Under the pieces are notes generated by a model. It worked only from the letters and a program-made list of their open reading frames with translations. It did not search any database and had not been told where the DNA came from. This document shows positions 1-9,158 of a stretch of DNA of 18,345 bases, in pieces (position 1 is the first letter of the stretch; each line of letters opens with the position of its first letter). The position numbers were made by a program, and so were the translations under genes. This stretch comes from Opitutia bacterium (GTDB lineage: Bacteria; Verrucomicrobiota; Verrucomicrobiae; Opitutales; UBA953). The stretch covers positions 1 to 18,345 of the forward strand of contig CANHZL010000021.1 of assembly GCA_947465345.1 (NCBI GenBank). Reading direction: 5' to 3'.

Positions 1-138
1 CCGGGGTAAGTGAGAATACAGATAGGTCGCACGGGTGCTCATCCCCAAACGCGATCGAGATCAATGATGAAGCTACGCATGTAGAAGTTACGACGTAAGG
101 GTAGGAAGACGTGGGTTCGACTCCCACCACCTCCACCA
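1..138 (+). ncRNA. ssrA: tmRNA (transfer-messenger RNA), 3' part only
   Basis: This is the 3' end of tmRNA, which rescues stalled ribosomes by acting first as alanyl-tRNA and then as a short mRNA. The diagnostic part is the tRNA-like end: a T arm with stem GTGGG/CCCAC around loop TTCGACT at about 113-128, followed by the acceptor strand and encoded CCA ending at 138 (CCTCCACCA). The segment GCATGTAGAAGTTACGACG just before it matches the conserved stretch upstream of the T arm in other tmRNAs. The 5' half and the tag-peptide reading frame lie outside the window, so the tag cannot be read. A rho-independent terminator follows 12 nt later. The one-piece form is likely, because the T arm, acceptor and CCA are continuous, but this cannot be confirmed without the 5' end. 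Confidence 0.93.
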
Positions 139-150
139 TTTGAGAAGAAC

Positions 151-180
151 AGCCTGCGACCACCCGGTCGCAGGCTTTCT
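151..180 (+). terminator. Rho-independent terminator of tmRNA, probably bidirectional
   Basis: An 11-bp perfect stem AGCCTGCGACC/GGTCGCAGGCT at 151-161 and 166-176 with a 4-nt loop ACCC is followed by TTTCTGCGTT. It sits 12 nt after the tmRNA CCA end. On the minus strand the same stem is followed by a T-rich TGTTCTTCTC, so it could also end the convergent lipoprotein transcript whose stop is at 188. Confidence 0.88.
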
Positions 181-187
181 GCGTTAC

Positions 188-1099
188 TCAGGAGCGCGGC
201 CTGACGAGCACCAGTTGGTTCACGCGGTCTTCGGCGATCCAGCGGATAGTGCCACCCAGCCGCGGGACGAAGAAGTTATCGATGATGCCGACGAAATGAG
301 TGCCGCCGACTTCGGCCCGACCGACTGCCACTACCTGATGACCCCAACTGAGCTCCGGCTTGCGTGGGAGCATAACCAAACACGTCAATAGCAACGGACG
401 CCCCGCAGAAAGTTCGGTGCTCAGAAGCTGACGATCATAGCCCGAGATCGCTATATCAACCACCACGCCGCGCGCATCGGCGTCAGCCTGCATCGCTTCG
501 GCGAGCGCCGCCGGAAAGGCTCCCGCCAGGGACATCTTGCCGTCGGTATAACCCTCATCATCCGGAATCACAGACATCTGCATCCGACTCCGCAACCGGC
601 GGACCAAATCCTGCTCCCCTGCCCCGGCCCACGCCGCCGTACCGGGACGACCTGACCAGAAGGCGATGAGGCTTGCACCCGCCGTGGGCACGCAACCGGA
701 AGCGACGAGCGATCCGTCCGGCGCCGTCATCGGGAACTGCTGGATAGGCGGGACTCCGGACATGGCGAAGGCCTGAATCGACGCCACTTCACGCAACCCC
801 TCGACGCTGAAATCAAAGAGCCGCCCGTCGTCCGTCCAGGCAAGATAGCCCGCCGCGCCTTCGGCACTGCGCAGTCCGGCCCACCAGAAGGGACGGCCCT
901 GTCGCTGCCAGCGTGAAGGCTGAGGCTGAACCCGACGCACCTCACCGACCTCAAGTTGACCAATCCGCGCGGGGACCAGCCCGGCGGCTCGGATCGCCGT
1001 CAAATGCGCCCCTGCTTGGACGACCTCTGGCTTGGGCTTGGCGCACCCAAGGATAAAAACAGTGAGGACGAACAGGCTGGCGCGCAGAATCGTCCTCAT
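188..1099 (-). CDS. Lipoprotein with C39-like (papain-fold) peptidase domain
   Basis: A 303-residue predicted lipoprotein. The N terminus is a short basic start, a hydrophobic stretch and a lipobox ending ILG-Cys19, so it should be exported and lipid-anchored. The C-terminal half (about 115-300) resembles C39-like bacterial peptidase domains: GCVPTAGASLIAFW with candidate nucleophile Cys136, SWGHQVVAVG with His254, and IIDNF with Asp274/Asn275 as the third catalytic residue. Residues 20-110 look like a separate poorly conserved domain. It follows the methyltransferase with only 6 nt between stop and start, so the two are probably cotranscribed. A weak AGGAAG lies 12 nt upstream of the ATG. 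Activity is inferred from the Cys/His/Asp pattern only; the domain may be a non-proteolytic or peptidoglycan-related variant. Confidence 0.75.
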   Translation of the reverse strand: MRTILRASLFVLTVFILGCAKPKPEVVQAGAHLTAIRAAGLVPARIGQLEVGEVRRVQPQPSRWQRQGRPFWWAGLRSAEGAAGYLAWTDDGRLFDFSVEGLREVASIQAFAMSGVPPIQQFPMTAPDGSLVASGCVPTAGASLIAFWSGRPGTAAWAGAGEQDLVRRLRSRMQMSVIPDDEGYTDGKMSLAGAFPAALAEAMQADADARGVVVDIAISGYDRQLLSTELSAGRPLLLTCLVMLPRKPELSWGHQVVAVGRAEVGGTHFVGIIDNFFVPRLGGTIRWIAEDRVNQLVLVRPRS

Positions 1100-1105
1100 C
1101 GTGGC

Positions 1106-2638
1106 TCAGCGCTTCCTATACACCTCGAGTCGGCAGTCGTAGCCACCAAGGTCGACGGTGCGGCTCGACTCGAGGCGCAGGGTCGGATCAACGGACGAGA
1201 GGCGCAGCGGGTTGATGAAGACGAGACGCCCATTTGGACGCAGGACTTCGGACGCGATCTTAAACAGGTCAGTGAACAGCCCGTGCATGTTCGGCACGCG
1301 GACGCGGCGACCGAGCGGCGGATTCGAAATGACCAGCGAGACCTTGCCGCGATCGAGTTCCGGGATGCGCACGATATCACGGAAGTCTGACGTGTGGAAC
1401 GCGGCCTTGGTGCCTGGCAGCTTGGCTGCTTTGAAATTAGCCTCGGCGATGGCGATGGCGGCCGGATCGATGTCCGTTCCAACTACCTGTCCGACCCCAC
1501 CGGCCAAGGCGGATTCGATGAGCTCCAGTCCGGAACCGCAGAACGGGTCCCAGACGATCTCCTTATCCTGGCGTCCGGCGACACGCACGAGGCAGGCCGC
1601 GAGCGGCGGGTGCGAGGCGGCGTTGACGGCGTCGGTGCGGTAATAAAGACGCGGGTTGGGAGAGATGCGCGGACGCAGCTCGACCAGCGCGCTACGCTCG
1701 TCGAAGTGGACGTCGACGGACCACGGGGATTCGCGGGCGTCGTTCAGCACGCGCGGATTCAGTTCGAAGGCCTTCTTGGCGACCTTGGCGACGGCGTCAT
1801 CATGATTACCCTCGGACACCATGCTGAGGCGATAGCGGGCCGCGCCTTGCGTGACGGCCAACATCAGCTTTTCCGTAAGCGGCGAAGCGATGGCCTTCGC
1901 CAGTACCTCGAGCGCCTCAGCTGAACCAGGCTCACGGATGAAGGCCAAGAAGAAGGCCGCGGTATCGAAACAGCGCAGCTGATAGAGTTCACCGAGCGTG
2001 AAGGCATCCTTCGGCTCGACCACCACGAAACATCCGCGGACTTCCACCAAGCGGAACTTGCCGCCGCGGCCTTCGTGTTCGCGCACTTCGTCGGCCACGA
2101 TGGACTCAAGGCCCTTACGGCAGCGCAGGTGTAGGCGGAGCCCGGGTTGCTTCGGAATAATGGCATCGAGACGCACGACACTCGGACCACCCTGGCGAGC
2201 CACGCTCGCGCGGACCTTCTGTTCGTCGATGAGTTTCTCGCCGGAACCTGAAACGGCCTTGAGCGTTGCCGCGCCGCCAATCTTCTCGAGGGCGGAGGCG
2301 ACCTTCTTCTTCTCACGGTCGACGTCGGTCGTTTTAAGGATGTCGATCAGCTTGCGCTCGGACTCCTCGTCACCGCCGAGCTTCGGGATGGCGGCGGTGG
2401 CATAGCGACGGATCTTCTCGGATGGGTCCTGCAGGAGGCCGATCATCCAGGCCTTCACCGCCGCCTTCATCTCTGGGTTGCGGGAGGTCGTGAAGACCAC
2501 GCCGACGGCCCGGACCAGGGCGACCTGTTGGTTGCGCTCCTTGGGCCCGAGCTGGTTGAACTTGGGGACCTCGACGTTCCACAGCTGGGCGGCCGGCAAC
2601 TCGCGCAACTGTCGGTAAAGGTCGTTGTCGGCTTTCAT
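1106..2638 (-). CDS. HEAT-repeat + THUMP + SAM-dependent RNA guanine-N2 methyltransferase-like protein
   Basis: A 510-residue protein in three parts. Residues about 30-130 are helical and HEAT-like. Residues about 165-330 look like a THUMP/ferredoxin-like RNA-binding region, with RCRKGLESIVADEV resembling the start of RlmL/Trm11-type proteins. Residues 335-510 form a class I Rossmann methyltransferase: DPFCGSG (364-370) for SAM binding, acidic GTDID around Asp389, TSDF around Asp418, and NPPLGRR (439-445) as the catalytic motif. Family members such as RlmL, TrmN and Trm14 make N2-methylguanosine in rRNA or tRNA. The usual aromatic residue after NPP is Leu here. I chose the ATG at 2638; a TTG 60 nt upstream would add a proline-rich stretch unlike a domain. 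The gene leads a two-gene unit with the lipoprotein. The exact substrate is unknown. Confidence 0.82.
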   Translation of the reverse strand: MKADNDLYRQLRELPAAQLWNVEVPKFNQLGPKERNQQVALVRAVGVVFTTSRNPEMKAAVKAWMIGLLQDPSEKIRRYATAAIPKLGGDEESERKLIDILKTTDVDREKKKVASALEKIGGAATLKAVSGSGEKLIDEQKVRASVARQGGPSVVRLDAIIPKQPGLRLHLRCRKGLESIVADEVREHEGRGGKFRLVEVRGCFVVVEPKDAFTLGELYQLRCFDTAAFFLAFIREPGSAEALEVLAKAIASPLTEKLMLAVTQGAARYRLSMVSEGNHDDAVAKVAKKAFELNPRVLNDARESPWSVDVHFDERSALVELRPRISPNPRLYYRTDAVNAASHPPLAACLVRVAGRQDKEIVWDPFCGSGLELIESALAGGVGQVVGTDIDPAAIAIAEANFKAAKLPGTKAAFHTSDFRDIVRIPELDRGKVSLVISNPPLGRRVRVPNMHGLFTDLFKIASEVLRPNGRLVFINPLRLSSVDPTLRLESSRTVDLGGYDCRLEVYRKR

Positions 2639-2956
2639 GGCTTGGGTAGTCGGGCGGGCGGGCGGCAAAGTCAAGGGAGACGCAGGCGGACAGCCCAAGG
2701 CGAACGGCGGCCGCTTCGAGCAACCACGTGTCGCACTTTGGGCTTTTTCCTAACAAAATTAACCAAAAGTAGACGAGCGTTTGTCCGCGCGGTAAGTTGG
2801 CACGAAAACCCGGCTTCACCCCCCTCCGGCCAATCCACAAGTTGCCTTTGACAGGGGGGGATTATTGCCCACTAGATTTAGCCGTCTTGCGGTTACCGCC
2901 AAGGCACCCGGCGGCCTAGCCGCCAGCCCATCCGACCACTTTTGCCCACACCAGAA
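2639..2956. other. Divergent intergenic region between the methyltransferase and gltB
   Basis: This 318-nt gap has no credible coding sequence. It holds an AT-rich island at about 2744-2776, a sigma70-like promoter facing gltB (2848-2878), and two small dyads in the likely gltB leader: GCGGT-T-ACCGC at 2889-2899 and GGCGGC-CTA-GCCGCC at 2910-2924. A wider inverted repeat, AGCCCAA (2692-2698) with TTGGGCT (2738-2744) followed by T residues, resembles a terminator or attenuator read on the plus strand. For the methyltransferase direction, TTGACT at 2669-2674 (minus strand) is a possible -35 box, but no convincing -10 follows it. Confidence 0.6.
2848..2878 (+). promoter_or_regulatory. Candidate sigma70-type promoter for gltBD
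   Basis: A perfect TTGACA at 2848-2853 is followed 19 nt later by TAGATT (2873-2878), four of six matches to TATAAT. The spacer is slightly long and includes a run of G. Transcription would start near 2885, giving a leader of about 70 nt before the gltB ATG at 2957. No sigma54-type GG-N10-GC element was seen. Confidence 0.5.
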
Positions 2957-5900
2957 ATGAAGAATCCCGGACTTCCCGAAAAACAGGGTCTTTACGACCC
3001 CCAGTTTGAGCATGACGCCTGTGGCGTCGGCTTCGTTTGCCAGATGAAGGGCAAGCGTTCGCATGACATCATCCAGCAGGCCCTCACCATCCTGGTGAAC
3101 CTCGACCACCGAGGCGCTTGCGGTTGCGAGGTCAATACCGGCGACGGCGCGGGCATCCTGCTCCAGCTCCCCCACGGCTTCTTCGCGAAGAACGGTCCGG
3201 CCAATCTCCCCAAGCCCGGTCACTACGGCGTGGGCATGCTCTACGTCTCGCCGGACGCCAAGATCCGCGCGGCGACCGAAGCCACCTTCACCGAGATCGC
3301 CAAGTCTCAGGGTCTCACCATCCTCGGCTGGCGCGACGTCCCAGTCGACAACTCCTCCCTCGGCCAGACCGCCATCAGCAGCGAGCCCGTCGTCCGTCAG
3401 GCCTTCCTCGGCCGCCCAGCCGATTGCGCCTCCGACCAGGACTTCGAACGCAAGCTCTTCATCGTGAGCAAGCAGGCTCACCACCAGATTCGCACCACGG
3501 GCAAGGACGAGTTCTACTACGCCAGCTCCCTCTCCTGCCGCACCATCATCTACAAGGGCATGCTCATGCCCGAACAGGTCGGTAAATACTTCCGCGACCT
3601 CGCCGATAAGTCCATGGACACCGCCCTCGCACTCGTCCACTCGCGCTTCTCGACCAACACCTTCCCAAGCTGGGAACGCGCGCACCCTTACCACTACATC
3701 GCGCACAACGGCGAAATCAACACCCTCAACGGCAACGTCAACTGGATGAAGGCCCGCGAGCCTCTCCTGGCCAGCCCGCTGTTCGGCAAGGAGCTCCCGA
3801 AGATTCTCCCGATTGTGAACCCCAACGGTTCCGACTCCGCCAAGTTCGACAACGTCCTTGAGCTCGTCGTCATGGGTGGCCGCTCGCTGCCTGAGGCGAT
3901 GATGATGATGATTCCGGAGCCGTGGAACGGCCACGAATCCATGAGCGCCGAGAAGAAGGCGTTCTACGAATACAACTCTTGCCTCATGGAGCCGTGGGAC
4001 GGCCCCGCCTCCGTCGTCTTCACCGACGGCACGATGATCGGTGCCACCCTCGACCGCAACGGCCTCCGCCCTTCCCGCTACTACGTGACCAAGGATGACT
4101 ACGTCATCATGGGCTCCGAAGCCGGAGTCCTCCCGATCGACCCTGCCAACATCGCCTCGAAGGGCCGCCTGCAGCCAGGCCGCATGTTCCTCGTGAACAT
4201 GGAAGAAGGCCGCATCGTCGCCGACGAGGAGATCAAGCAGAAGATCGCCTCCCAGAAGCCCTACCGCGAGTGGCTCGATAAGAACCTCATCAAGCTCGCC
4301 GACATCGCCGACGCCCCGGCCGCCGCACCGTCGTCGCACAGCAACACCGTCCAGCGCCAACTCGCCTTCGGTTACACCTTTGAAGACCAGCGCAAGCTGC
4401 TCGTCCCGATGGCCAAGGATGGTGTCGAAGCCATGGGCTCGATGGGCACGGACATCCCGCTCGCCGTCCTCTCCAACAAGTCGAAGCTCCTTTACGACTA
4501 CTTCAAGCAGCTCTTCGCGCAGGTCACCAATCCGCCGATCGACTGTATCCGCGAAGAAATCGTCACCTCCTCCGTCACCACGATCGGACCCGAGCGCAAC
4601 CTACTCGACCCGAATCCGTCCAGCTGCCACCTGATCGAGCTCCAGTCGCCGATCCTCACCAACGAGGAACTCGCCAAGCTCCGCCACGTCGCCCACGGCC
4701 AGTTCAAGTCCGTCACCATCCCAACCCTCTTCGACGCCAAGTCCGGCGCTAAGGGACTCGAGAAGGCCATGGACGAGGTCTGTCGCCAGGCCGGCCTCCA
4801 CATCGACGCGGGCATCAACCTCATCATCCTGAGCGACCGCGGCGTCGACCGTCACAACGCCGCCATCCCTCCCCTCCTCGCTGTCGCCGGCCTGCACCAC
4901 TACCTGATTCGCGAAGGCAAGCGCACCAAGGTCGGCCTGATCCTAGAGTCTGGCGAGCCGCGCGAGGTGCACCACTTCTGCACGCTCATCGGCTACGGTT
5001 GCGCGGGCATCAACCCTTACCTGGCGTTCGAGACCCTCGACGACATGATCAAGCAGGGGCTGCTTGTTGGCGTCGACCATTACACGGCCTGTAAGAACTA
5101 CGTGAAGGCCGCCACTAAGGGCATCGTCAAGGTCGCCTCCAAAATCGGCATCTCGACCATCCAGAGCTACCTCGGCGCCCAGATCTTCGAATGCGTCGGC
5201 CTTCAGCAGAAGGTCGTCGACAAGTACTTCACCGGCACGGCTACGCGCATCGAAGGAGCGGACGTTGCCGCCGTCGCCGAAGAGACGCTCGAGCGTCATA
5301 ACCGCGCGTTCCCCGAGCGCGTTGATACCCCCGCCACCCTCGAGGTAGGCGGTGACTACCAGTGGCGTAACGAAGGCGAAGGCCACCTCTTCAGCCCGCA
5401 GGTCATCCATTCCCTACAGAAGGCTGTCCGCACGAACAACTACGACACCTTCAAGGTCTACTCTGGCCTGGTGAACGACCAGATGCAGCAGATCTTCACG
5501 CTGCGCGGCCTCCTCCAGTTCAAGGCCCGCACCCCGGTTGACATCAGCGAAGTCGAGTCCGTTGAAAGCATTTTTAAACGCTTCAAGACGGGCGCGATGA
5601 GCTACGGCTCGATCTCGACCGAGGCCCACGAAACCCTCGCTGTCGCGATGAACCGCATCGGCGGCAAGTCCAACACCGGCGAAGGCGGCGAAGACCCGGC
5701 GCGCTTCACCTGGACCAACGAACAGGGCGACTCGAAGAACTCCGCCATCAAGCAGGTCGCTTCCGGCCGCTTCGGCGTCACGAGCCGCTACCTGACCAAC
5801 GCCAAGGAAATCCAGATTAAGATGGCTCAGGGCGCGAAGCCCGGCGAAGGCGGCCAGCTCCCCGGCGGCAAGGTCTACCCGCCCATCGCCAAGGTGCGTC

Positions 5901-7534
5901 ACTCGACCCCAGGCGTCGGCCTCATCTCCCCGCCCCCACACCACGACATCTACTCGATCGAGGACCTTTCGGAACTTATCCATGACTTGAAGAACGCCAA
6001 CCGCGCCGCGCGGGTGTGCGTGAAGCTCGTCTCGGAAGTCGGCGTGGGCACCATCGCCACCGGTGTCGCCAAGGCGCACGCGGACGTTGTCCTCATCTCG
6101 GGCTTCGACGGCGGTACGGGCGCTTCGCCGCAGACCTCCATCAAGCACGCTGGTCTACCTTGGGAACTCGGCCTCGCCGAAACCCACCAGACCCTCGTCC
6201 TCAATAACCTCCGCTCCCGCATCGTCGTCGAAACCGACGGTCAGCTGAAGACCGGCCGTGACGTCGTCATTGCCGCCCTCCTCGGCGCCGAAGAGTTCGG
6301 CTTCGCCACGGCTCCGCTGGTGACCCTCGGTTGCATCATGATGCGCGTTTGTCACCTCAACACCTGCCCGGTCGGCGTCGCCACCCAGGACCCTGAGCTC
6401 CGCAAGAACTTCACCGGCCGTCCGGAAGACACCGTGAACTTCATGCGCTTCATCGCCCAAGAAGTTCGCGAGATCATGGCTCAGCTCGGTTTCCGCACGC
6501 TCAACGAAATGGTCGGCCGTACCGACGCCCTCGAAGCGCGTCACGCCGTCGATCACTGGAAGGCTAAGGGCATCGACCTCTCCAAGCTCCTCTACTCGCC
6601 GAAAGCCGGACCCGAAGTGGGTCGCTTCTGCACTGAGAAGCAGGACCACGGCCTCGAGAAGGGTCTCGACCTATCCGTCCTCCTGGCGAAGTGCCAACCC
6701 GCCATCGATAAGGGCCAGAAGGTCCGTTATGAAGGCGAAATCAAGAACACCCACCGCGTCGTCGGAACGATCCTAGGCAACGAGATCACGAAGAAGCATA
6801 TCGACGGCCTGCCGGACGGCACCATCCACCTGAAGTTCAAGGGTAGCGCGGGCCAGTCCCTCGGCGCCTTCGTCCCTGCGGGCGTGACAATCGAGCTCGA
6901 AGGCGACGCCAACGACTACGTCGGCAAGGGCCTCAGCGGCGGTCGCGTCATCGTCTACCCAGACGCCAAGGCTACCTTCCCGGCCGAAGATAACATCATC
7001 CTCGGCAACGTCGCCCTCTACGGCGCGACCTCTGGCGAGGCTTTCTTCCGCGGCATGGCTGGCGAACGTTTCTGCGTCCGTAACTCGGGTGCGACCACCG
7101 TCGTCGAAGGCGTGGGTGACCACGGCTGCGAATACATGACCGGTGGACGCGTCGTCGTCCTCGGCCTCACGGGTCGTAACTTCGCGGCTGGTATGAGCGG
7201 TGGCGTGGCTTACGTCCTCGACGAAAAGGGTGACTTTGCGGTCCGCTGCAACAAGCAGATGGTCGGCCTCGAAAAGCCTGACGCTAACGATGCCGCGGAA
7301 CTCCGCGGCCTCATCGAGCGCCACGCCGAACTCACGGGCAGCCAGAAGGCGAAGAAACTCCTCGCCAACTGGGACGCTGCCCAAAACCAATTCGTCAAGG
7401 TGATGCCCAAGGACTATAAACGCGTTCTCCAGGCCATCGCCACGGCGCAGGCCAAGGGACTCAGCGGCGACGCTGCCCTCAACGAAGCCTTCGAGATCAA
7501 CTCCCGCGACCTCGCCCGTGTCGGCGGCGGCTGA
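2957..7534 (+). CDS. gltB: Glutamate synthase (NADPH) large (alpha) subunit
   Basis: A 1525-residue cytoplasmic enzyme that takes ammonia from glutamine and adds it to 2-oxoglutarate, making two glutamates. Domains in order: a class II (Ntn) glutamine amidotransferase beginning at Cys22 (EHDACGVGF; the first 21 residues would be a removed propeptide) with HSRFSTN near 228 and AHNGEINT after it; a central linker domain; an FMN-binding barrel at about 840-1220 (MSYGSIS near 881, [10 protein letters not shown]) with the 3Fe-4S ligands Cys1126, Cys1132 and Cys1137 in [16 protein letters not shown]; and a C-terminal GXGXG beta-helix domain. The length is normal for the family. ATG 2957 is preferred over an in-frame TTG at 2942. 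No Shine-Dalgarno is visible. gltD starts 38 nt downstream, and the two are surely one operon. Confidence 0.98.
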   Translation: MKNPGLPEKQGLYDPQFEHDACGVGFVCQMKGKRSHDIIQQALTILVNLDHRGACGCEVNTGDGAGILLQLPHGFFAKNGPANLPKPGHYGVGMLYVSPDAKIRAATEATFTEIAKSQGLTILGWRDVPVDNSSLGQTAISSEPVVRQAFLGRPADCASDQDFERKLFIVSKQAHHQIRTTGKDEFYYASSLSCRTIIYKGMLMPEQVGKYFRDLADKSMDTALALVHSRFSTNTFPSWERAHPYHYIAHNGEINTLNGNVNWMKAREPLLASPLFGKELPKILPIVNPNGSDSAKFDNVLELVVMGGRSLPEAMMMMIPEPWNGHESMSAEKKAFYEYNSCLMEPWDGPASVVFTDGTMIGATLDRNGLRPSRYYVTKDDYVIMGSEAGVLPIDPANIASKGRLQPGRMFLVNMEEGRIVADEEIKQKIASQKPYREWLDKNLIKLADIADAPAAAPSSHSNTVQRQLAFGYTFEDQRKLLVPMAKDGVEAMGSMGTDIPLAVLSNKSKLLYDYFKQLFAQVTNPPIDCIREEIVTSSVTTIGPERNLLDPNPSSCHLIELQSPILTNEELAKLRHVAHGQFKSVTIPTLFDAKSGAKGLEKAMDEVCRQAGLHIDAGINLIILSDRGVDRHNAAIPPLLAVAGLHHYLIREGKRTKVGLILESGEPREVHHFCTLIGYGCAGINPYLAFETLDDMIKQGLLVGVDHYTACKNYVKAATKGIVKVASKIGISTIQSYLGAQIFECVGLQQKVVDKYFTGTATRIEGADVAAVAEETLERHNRAFPERVDTPATLEVGGDYQWRNEGEGHLFSPQVIHSLQKAVRTNNYDTFKVYSGLVNDQMQQIFTLRGLLQFKARTPVDISEVESVESIFKRFKTGAMSYGSISTEAHETLAVAMNRIGGKSNTGEGGEDPARFTWTNEQGDSKNSAIKQVASGRFGVTSRYLTNAKEIQIKMAQGAKPGEGGQLPGGKVYPPIAKVRHSTPGVGLISPPPHHDIYSIEDLSELIHDLKNANRAARVCVKLVSEVGVGTIATGVAKAHADVVLISGFDGGTGASPQTSIKHAGLPWELGLAETHQTLVLNNLRSRIVVETDGQLKTGRDVVIAALLGAEEFGFATAPLVTLGCIMMRVCHLNTCPVGVATQDPELRKNFTGRPEDTVNFMRFIAQEVREIMAQLGFRTLNEMVGRTDALEARHAVDHWKAKGIDLSKLLYSPKAGPEVGRFCTEKQDHGLEKGLDLSVLLAKCQPAIDKGQKVRYEGEIKNTHRVVGTILGNEITKKHIDGLPDGTIHLKFKGSAGQSLGAFVPAGVTIELEGDANDYVGKGLSGGRVIVYPDAKATFPAEDNIILGNVALYGATSGEAFFRGMAGERFCVRNSGATTVVEGVGDHGCEYMTGGRVVVLGLTGRNFAAGMSGGVAYVLDEKGDFAVRCNKQMVGLEKPDANDAAELRGLIERHAELTGSQKAKKLLANWDAAQNQFVKVMPKDYKRVLQAIATAQAKGLSGDAALNEAFEINSRDLARVGGG

Positions 7535-7572
7535 GCGCACCCTCCTAGACCACACTACGCACCTTCTGCACC

Positions 7573-9057
7573 ATGGGAAAACCTACCGGATTTGTCGAAT
7601 TCCAGCGCGAACTCCCGCCTGACCGCGATGCCCTCACCCGCATTGGCGATTGGAAAGAGATTCACCACCATCACTCCGACGAGAAGCTACAGAAACAGGG
7701 TGCCCGCTGCATGGATTGCGGCGTGCCTTTCTGCCACACGGGCAAGCTCATCAGCGGGATGGCCAGCGGCTGCCCGATTAACAACTTAATCCCCGAGTGG
7801 AACGACCTCGTTTACAAGGGCCTCTGGCATGAGGCACTCGAACGTCTCCACAAGACCAACAACTTCCCGGAGTTCACCGGCCGCGTCTGCCCCGCTCCGT
7901 GCGAAGGCTCGTGCGTGCTCGGCATGAACAAGCCGGCCGTCACGATCAAGAACATCGAGGTCTCGATCGTCGACAAGGGCTGGGACAACGGCTGGATCAT
8001 CCCCCGCGCACCGACCAAGCGCACTGGCAAGAAGGTCGCCGTCATCGGTTCGGGTCCCGCCGGCCTCTCCGCCGCCGCGCAGCTCAACTACGCTGGCCAT
8101 AACGTCACCGTCTTCGAGCGTTCCGACCGTCCGGGCGGCCTACTCATGTACGGCATCCCGAACATGAAGCTCGATAAGAACGAAGTCGTGCTCCGCCGCA
8201 TCTCGCTCCTTGAGGCCGAGGGCGTCACCTTCAAGTGCGGCGTCAACGTCGGCGTCGACATCTCGCCCGACCAGCTCCGCAAGGACTTCGACGCGATCAT
8301 CCTCACCGTCGGCGCCACCAAGGGCCGCGACCTTCCCCTCCCCGGCCGCGAAGCCAAGGGCGTGCACCTCGCGATGGAATTCCTCCACGCCAACACGAAG
8401 AACCTCTTGGACGGCAAGTCCCCAGACGCTTCCTTCACCGCCAAGGGTAAGGACGTCGTCATCATCGGGGGCGGCGACACCGGCACCGACTGCGTAGGCA
8501 CTTCGCTCCGCCACGGCTGCAAGTCCGTCGTCCAGCTCGAGATCATGGCGAAGGCCCCGCTCACCCGCGCCAAGGACAACCCCTGGCCGGAATGGCCGAA
8601 GACCTACAAGGTGGACTACGGGCAGGAAGAAGCCGCCGCCAAGTACGGCTCCGATCCTCGCGTCTACCTCACCACCGCCACCAAGTTCGTCGCCGACGAA
8701 CAGGGCAACCTCAAGGAAGTCCATACTGTCGAAGTCGAATGGAAGAAGAACGATAAGGGCGTCTTCGGCCCTCAGCAGATCGCCGGCACCGAAAAGGTCC
8801 GTCCTGCTCAGATCGTCCTCCTCGCCATGGGCTTCATGGGACCGGAACAGCCTCTCCTCGAAGCCTTCGGCGTCGAACGCGACGCCCGCTCCAACGTCAA
8901 GGCCGAGCACGAGAAGTACGTGACCAACCTCCCCGGCGTCTTCGCCGCCGGAGACTGCCGTCGCGGCCAGTCCCTCGTCGTCTGGGCCTTCAACGAAGGC
9001 CGTGGCGTCGCCCGCGAGTGCGACAAGTTCCTGATGGGCAAGACGGAGCTCCCGTAA
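7573..9057 (+). CDS. gltD: Glutamate synthase (NADPH) small (beta) subunit
   Basis: A 494-residue flavoprotein that passes electrons from NADPH through FAD to the iron-sulfur clusters of GltB. The N-terminal ferredoxin-like part has the cysteine clusters CMDCGVPFC (46, 49, 54), Cys67 and CPAPCEGSC (106, 110, 114) that hold two 4Fe-4S clusters. The FAD Rossmann motif is GSGPAGL at 159-165, the NAD(P)H-binding motif is GGGDTGTDC at 299-307, and [16 protein letters not shown] near the C terminus closes the FAD site. The length is typical. Residues 31-34 are four histidines in the usual position of the conserved segment ahead of the first cysteine cluster. The ATG at 7573 has no Shine-Dalgarno, only a C-rich leader ending GCACC. 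A strong terminator follows 21 nt after the stop. Confidence 0.97.
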   Translation: MGKPTGFVEFQRELPPDRDALTRIGDWKEIHHHHSDEKLQKQGARCMDCGVPFCHTGKLISGMASGCPINNLIPEWNDLVYKGLWHEALERLHKTNNFPEFTGRVCPAPCEGSCVLGMNKPAVTIKNIEVSIVDKGWDNGWIIPRAPTKRTGKKVAVIGSGPAGLSAAAQLNYAGHNVTVFERSDRPGGLLMYGIPNMKLDKNEVVLRRISLLEAEGVTFKCGVNVGVDISPDQLRKDFDAIILTVGATKGRDLPLPGREAKGVHLAMEFLHANTKNLLDGKSPDASFTAKGKDVVIIGGGDTGTDCVGTSLRHGCKSVVQLEIMAKAPLTRAKDNPWPEWPKTYKVDYGQEEAAAKYGSDPRVYLTTATKFVADEQGNLKEVHTVEVEWKKNDKGVFGPQQIAGTEKVRPAQIVLLAMGFMGPEQPLLEAFGVERDARSNVKAEHEKYVTNLPGVFAAGDCRRGQSLVVWAFNEGRGVARECDKFLMGKTELP

Positions 9058-9078
9058 GCCTCACCACCATCCTCCACC

Positions 9079-9110
9079 GAAGCCCGACTCAATGAGTCGG
9101 GCTTCTTGTT
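9079..9110 (+). terminator. Rho-independent terminator of gltBD
   Basis: A 12-bp perfect stem GAAGCCCGACTC/GAGTCGGGCTTC at 9079-9090 and 9094-9105 with a 3-nt loop (AAT) is followed by TTGTT. It lies 21 nt after the gltD stop. Confidence 0.85.
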
Positions 9111-9147
9111 GGGAGGGTTTCGCCTTGAGTCGAAACGGACGCCTCCC
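9111..9147 (+). promoter_or_regulatory. Hairpin in the sulP upstream region
   Basis: GTTTCG (9117-9122) pairs with CGAAAC (9131-9136) around an 8-nt loop. The stem extends through GGGAGG (9111-9116) with CCTCCC (9142-9147) across a 5-nt bulge. The structure ends 11 nt before the sulP ATG. There is no U-tract, so it is not a terminator. It could be a leader structure or a protein-binding dyad; which one cannot be told from sequence. Confidence 0.35.
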
Positions 9148-9158
9148 ACTTTGCAGCC

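Noticed and set aside
1..1100. Genomic island inserted at the tmRNA 3' end
   Set aside because: tmRNA 3' ends are common integration sites, but no integrase, repeated tmRNA tail or change in composition follows; an ordinary terminator and a chromosomal-looking gene do.
2692..2749. Rho-independent terminator in the methyltransferase/gltB gap
   Set aside because: AGCCCAA/TTGGGCT followed by TTTTT looks like one, but the loop is 39 nt and no plus-strand gene lies upstream for it to terminate. I kept it only as a note on the intergenic region.
2816..4360. A 514-codon open frame antisense to the start of gltB
   Set aside because: It lies opposite a certain glutamate synthase, is rich in Val, Glu, Gly and Asp as expected from the complement of GC-rich codons, and has no domain. 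It is a codon-bias shadow.
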